Positions 8,744 to 16,517 of a DNA stretch of 20,532 nt are shown in pieces. The notes below the pieces were generated by a model. The model searched no databases and was not told the origin of the DNA. It saw only the letters and a program-made list of their open reading frames with translations. Each line of letters opens with the position of its first letter. Within the stretch, counting starts at the first letter, position 1. The position numbers and the translations under genes were made by a program. The DNA is taken from positions 1-20,532 of the forward strand of contig NZ_CAXBKN010000056.1 of the NCBI RefSeq assembly GCF_963976135.1, in the 5' to 3' direction. This stretch comes from Maricaulis sp963976135. Its GTDB lineage: Bacteria > Pseudomonadota > Alphaproteobacteria > Caulobacterales > Maricaulaceae.

Positions 8744-8804
8744 GGATCCGGTCTTCGCTGCCCGTCTGCGCCCCATTTTCACTGACATTCCCGCGGAGTC
8801 TGAC

Positions 8805-10874
8805 ATGATCCGATCCACCGGTCTGGCCGCCTTGGCCATGGCGGGCTGGCTGAGCTGTGCCCTGTCCCCGGCTGTCCTCGCCCAGCACGAAAACATTCAG
8901 TCCCTCGCCCTGCACCCGGTCCCGGCGGCCATCCGACGCGATATGACCGCGGTGGACATCATCGAATTGCCGCGTCTCGACGGCGTCTCTCTGTCGAATG
9001 ATGGCCGGACCGCCCTGGTTGAACGTGTGACCACGGATTGGGCCGCGGACAAGAATTCCACCGGCTTCTGGCTCTGGCAGCAGGGCCAGAGCGAACTGGT
9101 CCACCAGGTCGACCTCGACACGGCGGATCGCGTGATTTTTTCGCCTGACGGGCAATGGATCGCGGCAGAGATCGCCCCGGAGGGGAGCGGCAATAACGAG
9201 ATCTATATCCGCGCTCTGGACGGAGGTGAGCTTGAGCGCCTGACCCGTCATCCAGCCGCTGTTCGCTCGATCAGCTGGTCGCCGGACGGGGAATTTATCT
9301 ATTACATCGCCAGCGAAACGCGCTCGGCAGCGGACCGCGAACGCCGGCGCCGGATCCATATTGTCGATCCCTATTATGAATCGACACGGCGCGCTCATCT
9401 CTGGCGGGTTCGGGTTGCGGATGGTGCTGCACAACAGGTCACATCGGGCGAACTCCATGTCCGCGGCTATCATCTTGCGGCCAATGGCGCGATCCTGGTG
9501 CGGGTTTCAGCCGAAACCGACGCCGACGCGACCTATCAGAGCGAGCTGATGCTTGCGGCCGGCCCGAGCGAGCCCTTTCGCCGGGTCACGAACAATGACT
9601 GGCCGGAAGGCCATGCGCGCCTGTCGCCGGATGGGCGCCGGGTCGCCTATCAGGCGCGGCTCGGCGAGGATGGGCTCGACTATGTGCAGCAAAAACTGGT
9701 CCTGCTCGATCTCGCGACCGGGGTGACGCGCGTTCTGGCACCGGATGCCAATTGGGAGGTCGACGGGCTGGCCTGGCTGCCGGGTGGCGAGAGCCTTATC
9801 GTCGCCGTCCGGGACGGTGTGCGCTCGGGCCTGATGCGTGTCGATGTCGATGCTGGCACCTTGACCGTCATCTCGCTTGAAGATCGTTCCCTGGCTGACT
9901 GGTCGCTTGCGGACGGGACGGGCGAGATTGTGGCCCTGTTTCAGACAGAAATCAGCAATGGCGATCTCTGGCATGTCACACCGGCCGGCGAGAGCCGGCG
10001 GCTGACGACGATCGGTGCTGCCACGGTCTCGGCCTTCAACCTGCCGCAGCAGCAAGCTATCGAATGGAGCAGTCATGACGGCACTGTGATTGAAGGCTTC
10101 TATTTCCCGCCCCTGACCAGCGGTGAGAGCCCGCCGCCCCTGGTGGTCCAGATCCATGGCGGACCCCGGTCCGGCGATGAGTTCGGACAATGGAAATGGT
10201 CGCGCTATGTCCCGGTGCTCGCGGCCGAGGGTTATGGTGTGCTGTGGGTGAATTATCGCGGCGGAACCGGTTATGGTGACGCATTCATGCGCGGCATGCA
10301 CGGTGAGTATTTCGCCCATGCCGACCGGGACGTCCTGGCCGGTGTCGACAATCTGGTCGCGTCGGGCCGGGCGGATCCTGATCGGATGGTTGTTTCAGGT
10401 TGGAGCGCCGGTGGTCACATGACCAACCGGTTGATCACCCAGACCGGCCGTTTCGCCGCCGCCATGAGCGGCGCGGGCGCTGTCGACTGGGCCATGCATC
10501 ATCTGACCAGCGATGTGCGCGGTGCCCGCCGGCTCATGTTCGGCGCTGATGTCTGGGCCGAGGGCGTCTATGACCGTGCCTTCGTCCCGCAATCGCTCCT
10601 GCGGGACCTGCACGCGGTAACCACCCCGACCCTGATTTTTGCTGGCGAGGACGATGAACGCGTGCACCCGTCACAATCGATCATGCTCTATCAGTCCTTG
10701 CGAAATCTCGGGGTTGAGACGCGGCTCTATCTGGTGCCCGGCGAGGAACACAGCTTCAAGACGCCCAGCCATCGCCTGTTCCGGCTCAATGCCGAGCTCG
10801 ACTGGTATGGCCTCCATACTGGCCGGCCGGAACGGGATTGGCAGGCGCCACCGGCTGCGCCCGGCGATGATTGA
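8805..10874 (+). CDS. Secreted S9-family serine peptidase (prolyl oligopeptidase / acylaminoacyl-peptidase type)
   Basis: A 689-residue exported peptidase. The signal peptide ends near residue 26 (LSPAVLA-Q), so it acts in the periplasm or outside. Residues about 45-420 form a beta-propeller with PD40-type repeats (FSPDGQWIA, WSPDGEFIYY, LSPDGRRVAY) that restricts substrates to short or flexible peptides. The alpha/beta-hydrolase domain follows, with the oxyanion motif HGGP (451-454), NYRGGTGYG, nucleophile Ser534 in GWSAGG, the acid at Asp617 (DERV), and His649 (EEHSF). These motifs are those of ordinary S9 exopeptidases or acylaminoacyl-peptidases. GGAG at 8795-8798 supports the start. Its position behind two TonB receptors suggests that it cleaves an imported peptide or a peptide-linked ligand. 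A lasso-peptide isopeptidase is a more remote alternative. Confidence 0.9.
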   Translation: MIRSTGLAALAMAGWLSCALSPAVLAQHENIQSLALHPVPAAIRRDMTAVDIIELPRLDGVSLSNDGRTALVERVTTDWAADKNSTGFWLWQQGQSELVHQVDLDTADRVIFSPDGQWIAAEIAPEGSGNNEIYIRALDGGELERLTRHPAAVRSISWSPDGEFIYYIASETRSAADRERRRRIHIVDPYYESTRRAHLWRVRVADGAAQQVTSGELHVRGYHLAANGAILVRVSAETDADATYQSELMLAAGPSEPFRRVTNNDWPEGHARLSPDGRRVAYQARLGEDGLDYVQQKLVLLDLATGVTRVLAPDANWEVDGLAWLPGGESLIVAVRDGVRSGLMRVDVDAGTLTVISLEDRSLADWSLADGTGEIVALFQTEISNGDLWHVTPAGESRRLTTIGAATVSAFNLPQQQAIEWSSHDGTVIEGFYFPPLTSGESPPPLVVQIHGGPRSGDEFGQWKWSRYVPVLAAEGYGVLWVNYRGGTGYGDAFMRGMHGEYFAHADRDVLAGVDNLVASGRADPDRMVVSGWSAGGHMTNRLITQTGRFAAAMSGAGAVDWAMHHLTSDVRGARRLMFGADVWAEGVYDRAFVPQSLLRDLHAVTTPTLIFAGEDDERVHPSQSIMLYQSLRNLGVETRLYLVPGEEHSFKTPSHRLFRLNAELDWYGLHTGRPERDWQAPPAAPGDD

Positions 10875-10886
10875 ACCGAGCGGAAT

Positions 10887-10900
10887 GGCGGGCGCCCGCC
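10887..10900 (+). terminator. GC-rich palindrome after the peptidase gene
   Basis: GGCGGGCGCCCGCC (10887-10900) is a perfect palindrome starting 13 bases after the peptidase stop, able to fold as a 5-bp stem with a 4-base loop and followed by TCTAATTGT. It could end the receptor-peptidase transcript, but the stem is short and the T-run is broken. Confidence 0.35.
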
Positions 10901-10990
10901 TCTAATTGTGAACTCTCATAAGGTTGTTCATCGGGATTGAGTCCTTGAGACTGGTTGTTGCGAAGCAATCGGCCAGAAGGATCGCCCCCG

Positions 10991-11200
10991 ATGAAGAGCC
11001 AAAGAAATGCCAGACCCGCACCGTTTGCGCGATTCCTAATCGTCGAGCGACGGCAGTCGGGTGAGAGCGTGGACATGATTGCCACCTCGCTCGGCATCTC
11101 CGTTGGCACGGTTTACAAGTGGCTCTCGCGCCATCGCAAGGGCGGGTGCGCCGCGATGCAGATCGGCCAGCGCTCGTCCGGGCGCTTGAGGTCGAAGGCC
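10991..11200 (+). pseudogene. IS481-type transposase N-terminal fragment (decayed insertion sequence)
   Basis: The frame from ATG 10991 has an N-terminal stretch like IS481-family transposases. An NARPAPFARFLIVERR segment is followed by a helix-turn-helix (SVDMIATSLGISVGTVYKWL) and an RHRKGG segment that leads into a degraded QRSSGRL, where intact members usually have a DRSSRP-like motif. This is the DNA-binding part only. The DDE catalytic core is absent: the frame runs into the antisense of the antiporter gene by 11264, so nothing functional follows. AGAAGGA at 10976-10982 still provides a ribosome site. TGTGAACTCTCATAAGG at 10907-10923 begins with TGT, as IS481 ends often do, and may be the old left terminus, but no matching right end is visible. 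Family assignment is by eye; another helix-turn-helix transposase is possible. Confidence 0.6.
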
Positions 11201-11223
11201 GGCCACATTGCCCAAAAGCATGG

Positions 11224-11247
11224 CCAGCGGACCATCCGATCCGCTGG
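11224..11247 (-). terminator. Probable terminator of the antiporter gene
   Basis: CCAGCGGA (11224-11231) and TCCGCTGG (11240-11247) are a perfect 8-bp inverted repeat with an 8-base loop, 17 bases beyond the antiporter stop in its direction of transcription. On the minus strand it is followed by CCATGCTTTTG, a short T-run. Confidence 0.5.
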
Positions 11248-11263
11248 ATCGCAACGCCGCGTG

Positions 11264-13777
11264 TCAGGCCGGGTCGGGGTCGTTCGAGAGAAGGCTGCCA
11301 GGGTCGATTCCGCGCTTTTCAGCGCTGATGCGTACCGCCTCGCGCAAGGCATTGCTGCCATCGAGCAAGCGCCGAAAGCGTTCTTCGTCGAGTGCCAGCA
11401 AGGTCGAGGGCGCAATGGCGCGGGCCTCCGCCCGTCGCGGTTTTTGCATCAGGATCGCCATCTGCCCAAACATCTCTCCGCCGCCAAGCCGCCAGCTCTG
11501 ACCTGCGCTCTGGAGTTCGATCGCGCCTGAGGCGATGAAAAAGACGCTTTTGACGACGCTATTCTTGCGGATGATGACTTCACCGGCATTGACGTAGCGG
11601 GTTTGAAGCGCGCCGCCCAAGCGCTTGAGCGCGGCATCGTCAAGTTCGGCGAAGAGCGGGAATTGCCGCACCAGCTCGGCACGCTGTAGCGCGATGAGCA
11701 GGCGCGGGCGGCGTTCAGCGGCGGCGCGGCGCGAGCTCAGCCCTTTCATCAATACGGCGAAGACTTCTGCTCCGATCAGCCCATCCTCGCGCATGGCGGT
11801 ATATTCGCGTTCCTCGAGGCGCAGTGCGGTGCGCCGGATGAAGCGTCGTTCCAGCTGGTCGGCATAGCCTGGGTATTGCAGGCGCAGACCCTCGAGTGCG
11901 GTTTCCACCGACTCGATGCGCCAGGAGAGGAGCTCATGCAGCAGTTCGGCCACCCGGCGTCCGTGGATACGGCGGATGCGCCCGTCAATGAAAGCGTTCA
12001 GGTCGCGCAGGATCAGACGCTGCGACAGGAGAAGCTCGAACCTGTCGGCGGTCATGCGGGCCAGCGGGCCGGACAGGCGCAGCGGGCTGTGCAGGAAAAC
12101 GGCGGCGCGGAACGCGCGGCCATAGGCGACGGTGCGGCGTGCGGCGCGCTGATAGCCCCTTCGGCCCTTCGACCGCGCGCCCTCGATCAACCGATCGGCA
12201 TTCGACAAGACCTGTTCGGCCATCCGCGCCGAGATGGTCTGCTCATGCATGCGCGCGAGGATGGTGTCGCGTTCATGGCCTGCCAGCGCGACGAGGCCGA
12301 GCGTGACGCGATCATGCTCGAGCATGTCGGCGCTCTCCTCGGCAGTCTTCACTGCTTTGTCCAGCCGCTTGCCAAAGCGCTTGGCCTCGGAGCGCACGAT
12401 GTCATGACTCAGCTCATAATTTTCGCTCGTGCGCGCCACATCCTCGCGCACGGTCTGCAGCGCGACGGCGACAACCTGGCGCGACAGTGCCTGGTCGATC
12501 GGCGAGAGCCGGTCCAGCCCGAGCCAGCCGATGACCGTCCGCAGGGTCGCCCCCTGCACAATCAATGTGAAGAGCGTGAAGCCCGTGGCGAGGATGCCGA
12601 CCACGCGTTTGACTTCCACCGGGACGCTGACGCTCTCGGTGACGGCCAGGGCCAGCGCCAAGGTAACGGCGCCGCGCAGGCCGCCCCACAGGATGGCGAC
12701 GCGGTAGGGTGGCTCGACGCCCGGTGAGACGCGCAGGACTGTCAGCAGCGGCAAGAGCACGAACAGGATCACCACACGTGCGGCGATCGCGGCGAGGATC
12801 ACCACCCCGATCAGCACAAAGTCCCCGGCGCGCACTTCTTCGAGGATTCTGGGGATCAGCAAAGCTGCAAGAATGAAGATCAATGCCCCGCCCCAATGTG
12901 CCAGCAGGTCCCAGACCTCGCGCAGATAGGTCCAGGCTTGCGGCGGCAACTGACCGGGGCCGGTCAGGTTCAGGGTCAGTCCTGCAACCACCACGGCGAT
13001 TACGCCGGAGGCACCAATGCTTTGCTCGGCACCGATATAGGCCAGATAAGGCAGGGCAACCGAGATCGAGATCAGTGCCAATTGATGCCGGGCGAAACGG
13101 GCCATGATCCATACGGCGATGCGCGCTGCGAGCCAGCCGGTCAGTGCGCCGCCGCCGATCAGCAGCGGGAAGCGTCCGAGCGCTGCGCCAAGACTCGGTT
13201 CCGCAGCGCCCAGCATCACGAAGCCCATGAAGAGGCCGAACAACGCAATGGCGGCGGCGTCGTTCAACAGGCTCTCGCCCTCAATGATCCGCGCCAGCCG
13301 CCGCGGTGCCGAAATGGACCGGAAGATCGATACGACCGCCGACGGATCGGTGGTCGAAACGATGGCGCCGATCAGAAGACAGGCGGCCAAGGGCAGCGCA
13401 CTGGCCCAGGACAGGGCATAGCCGACACTCAGCGTCGCCACGACCACGGCCACGACTGCCAGTACGAGGATCGGAACCCAGTCATCGAGCATGCGGCGCA
13501 GATCCATCCCCAGGGTTGCCTGAAACAGCAAGGTCGGCAGGAAGACATAAAGGAAGACGTTCGAGCGGATTGGCAGGCCGAGGATCGCTTCCGCCACCGG
13601 GTTCAGGGCATCGGTCAGCTCAGTTTGCAGGAAGAACAGCGCGCCCGACCCGATCAGAAGGCCCAGCAAGGCGAGGATCACGGTGTATGGCAGTCGCAAT
13701 CGCGCGGCGAGCGGCTCTGCCCCGCCGATGACGAGGAAAAGCGATGCAATGACTGTCGTGATCAGAACAATGTCCAT
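11264..13777 (-). CDS. CPA1-family Na+/H+ antiporter with C-terminal cyclic-nucleotide-binding-like domain
   Basis: An 837-residue inner-membrane protein. The first roughly 420 residues are a multi-helix cation/proton exchanger with the CPA1 hallmarks TDPSAVV (from about 143) and GESLLND (ND at about 172-173, the ion-binding pair). The pattern fits NhaP/SOS1-like Na+/H+ exchange for pH and salt balance. A long, basic, mostly helical cytoplasmic region follows, then a cyclic-nucleotide-binding-type domain at about 690-815 (FPLFAELDD, FIASGAIELQS, FGQMAIL, PRRAEARA). The usual Glu of the FGE phosphate-binding cassette is Gln here, so nucleotide binding is uncertain. The order matches plant SOS1 and sperm NHE proteins. 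ATG 13777 starts directly at the first helix; ATG 13807 adds ten residues, and neither has ideal Shine-Dalgarno spacing. It is divergent from the host_attach-family gene across a 190-base gap that should hold both promoters. Confidence 0.88.
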   Translation of the reverse strand: MDIVLITTVIASLFLVIGGAEPLAARLRLPYTVILALLGLLIGSGALFFLQTELTDALNPVAEAILGLPIRSNVFLYVFLPTLLFQATLGMDLRRMLDDWVPILVLAVVAVVVATLSVGYALSWASALPLAACLLIGAIVSTTDPSAVVSIFRSISAPRRLARIIEGESLLNDAAAIALFGLFMGFVMLGAAEPSLGAALGRFPLLIGGGALTGWLAARIAVWIMARFARHQLALISISVALPYLAYIGAEQSIGASGVIAVVVAGLTLNLTGPGQLPPQAWTYLREVWDLLAHWGGALIFILAALLIPRILEEVRAGDFVLIGVVILAAIAARVVILFVLLPLLTVLRVSPGVEPPYRVAILWGGLRGAVTLALALAVTESVSVPVEVKRVVGILATGFTLFTLIVQGATLRTVIGWLGLDRLSPIDQALSRQVVAVALQTVREDVARTSENYELSHDIVRSEAKRFGKRLDKAVKTAEESADMLEHDRVTLGLVALAGHERDTILARMHEQTISARMAEQVLSNADRLIEGARSKGRRGYQRAARRTVAYGRAFRAAVFLHSPLRLSGPLARMTADRFELLLSQRLILRDLNAFIDGRIRRIHGRRVAELLHELLSWRIESVETALEGLRLQYPGYADQLERRFIRRTALRLEEREYTAMREDGLIGAEVFAVLMKGLSSRRAAAERRPRLLIALQRAELVRQFPLFAELDDAALKRLGGALQTRYVNAGEVIIRKNSVVKSVFFIASGAIELQSAGQSWRLGGGEMFGQMAILMQKPRRAEARAIAPSTLLALDEERFRRLLDGSNALREAVRISAEKRGIDPGSLLSNDPDPA

Positions 13778-13998
13778 GCCTCTGAATAGCCGGGAAGTCG
13801 GGCGCATGGAATCGGTCTGGTGCGGAAAATGACGGAAGAAGGATGAATTCGCATCCGGGCCGCAGGATTAGTTGGTGCCGGGGTCGCGAACGTGTTCCGG
13901 AATGCCTGCCCCCGCGACAATATGCGCCGGGCCGGGGCCTTGCGAGCGCCTGGCCGCGCACCCAATTTGAAGGGGTGAAGACATAAGGGAGACTGGCC

Positions 13999-14448
13999 GT
14001 GAGTACACCAATCGACGCTATTACCTGGGTCGCCGCGCTGGATGGCGGCAAGGCATTGATCTGGCGCAATGAGGGCTTTGACGACCAGCCCAATCTCCAG
14101 CTGGTCGATCAGGACAGCCAGCACAATCCCCCGGCCCGGGACCATAGCTCCGACCGCCCCGGCAGGGTTTTCAAGACCGGCGGCAACCGCGCCGCGATGG
14201 AACACACCGACGGGCACAGGCAGGCCGAGCATGATTTCGTCCAGTCGGTAATCGCGCAACTGAACCGGGAAGCCGGGAAGGGTTCATTCGACCGGCTCGT
14301 CCTGCTGGCGCCGGCACCGGTGCTTGGCGCGGCGCGGCCGCATTATTCCGAGGCGCTGAAGAAGACGCTGATCGAACGCGAACGCGATGTCGTGAATCAA
14401 TCGACCGACAAGATCGAAGCCCAATTCGTCGCCGCCCTGACCGAATAG
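13999..14448 (+). CDS. Host_attach (PF10116) family protein
   Basis: A 149-residue soluble protein with no signal peptide or membrane segment. It shows the pattern of the family named 'protein required for attachment to host cells': an opening ITWVAALDGGKALIWRN segment, a central SSDRPGRVF motif, then HDFVQSVIAQLN, FDRLVLLAPAPVLGAARPHY and a KKTLIERERDVVNQS tail. These tend to have a ribonuclease-H/eRF1-like core; the biochemical role is unknown, and the family name comes from an agrobacterial attachment phenotype. The start is GTG at 13999, with AAGGGAGA at 13986-13993 as the ribosome site. It stands alone on the plus strand, converging with the creatininase-family gene 36 bases downstream. 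The name should not be read as evidence of a host-associated lifestyle. Confidence 0.85.
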   Translation: MSTPIDAITWVAALDGGKALIWRNEGFDDQPNLQLVDQDSQHNPPARDHSSDRPGRVFKTGGNRAAMEHTDGHRQAEHDFVQSVIAQLNREAGKGSFDRLVLLAPAPVLGAARPHYSEALKKTLIERERDVVNQSTDKIEAQFVAALTE

Positions 14449-14484
14449 GCCCGGTGAAATCATCGCGCCGCTGCAGGCTGCCTG

Positions 14485-15246
14485 TTACTGGGAAGCCGCG
14501 GCGACGGGCTTGATCTCGAAGAAGTCCGCGACATCGGCAATCAAGGCCTGTTTCGCGATCGCGACGATTTGTGCGCCCTTCTCCGGTGTGGCCTGGGACG
14601 GATCCGACCCGATGCGACCGTCAGGGAATCGGGCGCGATAGTCAGCCGCATCGGTGAAGCCGCCTGAAGGGGCGATTTTCGGGTTCATGGCGACCGATTT
14701 GATCGCGTGGGGCAGAGCGTATTGCGTCACCGAGACTTCCGATGCGGTGGCGTGCGAGCCTTCGCCGACCGGAAACAGCGTGCGGCAAGTGTCCATGACA
14801 CCCGGCAATTCCCACCAGTTGCGCTGCATCAGCCGCGCCGGGCAGGGCTCGGCATCGAGTGACCATTGCGCATAGAATTCGGCAAAGGCGGCGCTGATCG
14901 TGGTGATATTGCCGCCATGGCCATTGAAGAAATAAATCCGCTTGAAGCCGTGGCGCAGCAGGCTCTCGGTCCAGTCATTGATGACGGCGATCATGGTCGA
15001 GGGACGCAGCGTCATCGAGCCGGCAAAGCCGAGATGGTGCTGGGCGATGCCGACATTGAAGGTCGGGCCGACGAGGAAGCCGGCTTCGGCACCAGCCTCG
15101 GTGGCGATCACCTCCGGGCAGATGGCATCGGTGCCGACAAGTCCATTGGGACCGTGCTGTTCGGTTGAACCGATCGGAATCACGATGCCCTTGCAGCGCT
15201 TCAGATAGGTTTCGACTTCAGGCCAGGTGGCGTGGTGGAGCAGCAT
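14485..15246 (-). CDS. Creatininase-family metal-dependent amidohydrolase
   Basis: A 253-residue cytoplasmic protein of usual family length. Metal-ligand motifs of the creatininase fold are present: PIGSTEQHGP (Glu29, His31), GTD (Asp40), FFNGHGGN (His110), and SHATASEVS, which corresponds to the HAGE/ETS region carrying the last acidic ligand. Relatives hydrolyse creatinine, deformylate a pyrimidine intermediate in flavin/F420 synthesis (ArfB), or act as the MftE peptidase of mycofactocin maturation. Nothing nearby points to any of these pathways (no creatinase, riboflavin or mycofactocin genes), so the substrate is left open. An 85-base gap separates it from a 27-residue membrane miniprotein upstream, which probably shares its transcript. 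Confidence 0.88.
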   Translation of the reverse strand: MLLHHATWPEVETYLKRCKGIVIPIGSTEQHGPNGLVGTDAICPEVIATEAGAEAGFLVGPTFNVGIAQHHLGFAGSMTLRPSTMIAVINDWTESLLRHGFKRIYFFNGHGGNITTISAAFAEFYAQWSLDAEPCPARLMQRNWWELPGVMDTCRTLFPVGEGSHATASEVSVTQYALPHAIKSVAMNPKIAPSGGFTDAADYRARFPDGRIGSDPSQATPEKGAQIVAIAKQALIADVADFFEIKPVAAASQ

Positions 15247-15331
15247 GGCGAGCCCTTCGCAGCGGGATTGGATTGCCGAGATAAACGGCCCCGGCAGCGA
15301 TGTGCAAGTGTCTGCAAGCAGCGCGGGACGC

Positions 15332-15415
15332 TTAGTCCTCGCGGCGGCTTTCGGCCCGGTAAATGAAAGCCGCGCCGACTGCCATGATCGTCGCGATGGC
15401 CAGCATGAATTGCAT
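15332..15415 (-). CDS. 27-residue single-pass membrane miniprotein
   Basis: On the minus strand, an ATG at 15415 opens a 27-codon frame. The peptide begins MQFMLAIATIMAVGAAFIY and ends RAESRRED, giving one transmembrane helix of about 18 residues and a short charged tail. GGGGAG (15424-15429) lies eight bases upstream of the ATG, a nearly perfect ribosome-binding site, which is the main reason to believe it is translated. The positive-rich tail predicts N-out/C-in topology. It resembles in size and layout the small membrane proteins that stabilise larger complexes, but I recognise no family. It sits 85 bases upstream of the creatininase-family gene, in the same direction, and close to the divergent methyltransferase-like lipoprotein gene. 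Confidence 0.6.
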   Translation of the reverse strand: MQFMLAIATIMAVGAAFIYRAESRRED

Positions 15416-15607
15416 GATTCAATCTCCCCAAGTCGCGGAAGGAATCAGGCTCCGGACACGCGCTCTTGATGCCAGAAAAAACCTTCCCAACGGTAAAGGT
15501 CCGACGTATTCGGGCAGGGAAATTGCCTCACGGCGAATTGATTGGCATGTGATGGCGACTGGGCGATGATGGCGCTTCATTCGGGGACCATTATCGGGGA
15601 TCGTTCC

Positions 15608-16438
15608 ATGCGCCTGCTTTTCTGTCTTTCTGCTGCAGCCCTGTCGCTGGCAGCCTGCTCGCCTGCCGCCGACTTGCCGGATGGCGACCACATGTCGACC
15701 CTTGCCCAGACGGCCGGGGCAGTCCCCGGGGAAAGCGCGGCGCCGCCGCTCGGCGACCCGATGCCGGCGGTGATCGAAGCGGCCCTGGCTGACACCTCGC
15801 GCCCCGAAGAGGACCGTCTGCTCGATGTTGACCGCCATCCCGCTGAAGTGCTGGCCTTTGCCGGTCTGGAGCATGGTTGGCAGGTCGCCGATATCGTTCC
15901 CGGTGGGGGTTATTATGCGCGCGTGCTCTCGGCCGCTGTCGGTGAGGAGGGCCATGTCTATGCCTTCAATCCGAGCTGGATTGCCGAACGCTTCACTGAT
16001 GGCAATACCGCTCTCGGCGAGCTGGCGGACTCACGCGGCAATATGACCCGCATCGTCGATATGATCGAGAATTTCGATACGGCGATCGACGCGCCGCTGG
16101 ATGCGGCCTTCATGGTGCTCTTCTACCACGACACAGCCTATGACGGCACCGACCGGGTGGCGATGAACCAGGCGATCTATAACGCCCTGCGCCCGGGTGG
16201 TGTCTTCATCGTCATTGATCACCATGCGCCGGTTGGTTCCCGCCTCGCCTTTGTCAATGACACCCACCGGATTGATGCCCATGTCGTGCGCGAAGAAGTG
16301 ATGGCGGCTGGTTTCATTCTGGAAGCGGAAAGCGACATGCTCGCCAATTCCGGGGACGACCGGACCGGCAATGTATTCGCGCCGGACCTGAGGCGGCATA
16401 CGGATCGTTTCGTCTACCGTTTCCGCAAGCCGGGTTGA
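15608..16438 (+). CDS. Lipoprotein with class I methyltransferase-like fold (COG4798 type)
   Basis: A 276-residue protein beginning with a lipoprotein signal (MRLLFCLSAAALSLAAC). The lipobox LAAC gives Cys17, followed by Ser at +2, which favours outer-membrane sorting. The rest has a Rossmann methyltransferase layout: ADIVPGGGYYARVLS (about 94-108) as the glycine-rich motif I, GHVYAFNP, DAAFMVLFYHDTAYD, the LRPGGVFIVIDHHAP strand-loop, and a conserved HRIDAHVVREEVMAAGF helix. This matches the 'predicted methyltransferase' group COG4798. ATG 15608 with GGGGA about seven bases upstream is preferred over an in-frame start 22 codons earlier, because it exposes the signal peptide. S-adenosylmethionine is not expected in the periplasm, so the exported fold may bind another ligand or have lost catalysis. 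Transcription ends at the strong hairpin at 16456-16497. Confidence 0.82.
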   Translation: MRLLFCLSAAALSLAACSPAADLPDGDHMSTLAQTAGAVPGESAAPPLGDPMPAVIEAALADTSRPEEDRLLDVDRHPAEVLAFAGLEHGWQVADIVPGGGYYARVLSAAVGEEGHVYAFNPSWIAERFTDGNTALGELADSRGNMTRIVDMIENFDTAIDAPLDAAFMVLFYHDTAYDGTDRVAMNQAIYNALRPGGVFIVIDHHAPVGSRLAFVNDTHRIDAHVVREEVMAAGFILEAESDMLANSGDDRTGNVFAPDLRRHTDRFVYRFRKPG

Positions 16439-16455
16439 GCGGAGGCGAATTCTGA

Positions 16456-16497
16456 CATGAAAACGGGCGGCGCCGGCTGGCACCGCCCGTTTTCATG
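16456..16497. terminator. Strong bidirectional intrinsic terminator
   Basis: CATGAAAACGGGCGG (16456-16470) and CCGCCCGTTTTCATG (16483-16497) form a perfect 15-bp stem around a 12-base loop. The A-run on one arm and T-run on the other let it work in both directions, between the lipoprotein gene ending at 16438 and the chemoreceptor gene ending at 16518 on the opposite strand. Confidence 0.9.
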
Positions 16498-16517
16498 CCT
16501 GCCGCCGGCCAGACGCC

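Noticed and set aside
10991..11530. Reading the whole frame after the helix-turn-helix as an intact regulator gene.
   Set aside because: Beyond about 11200 the resemblance to any family stops, and from 11264 it is the antisense of the antiporter gene.
12896..13789. Plus-strand open frame of 297 codons opposite the antiporter.
   Set aside because: It is composed largely of Gln, Arg, Asp and Gly from the antisense of membrane helices, typical of a shadow frame.
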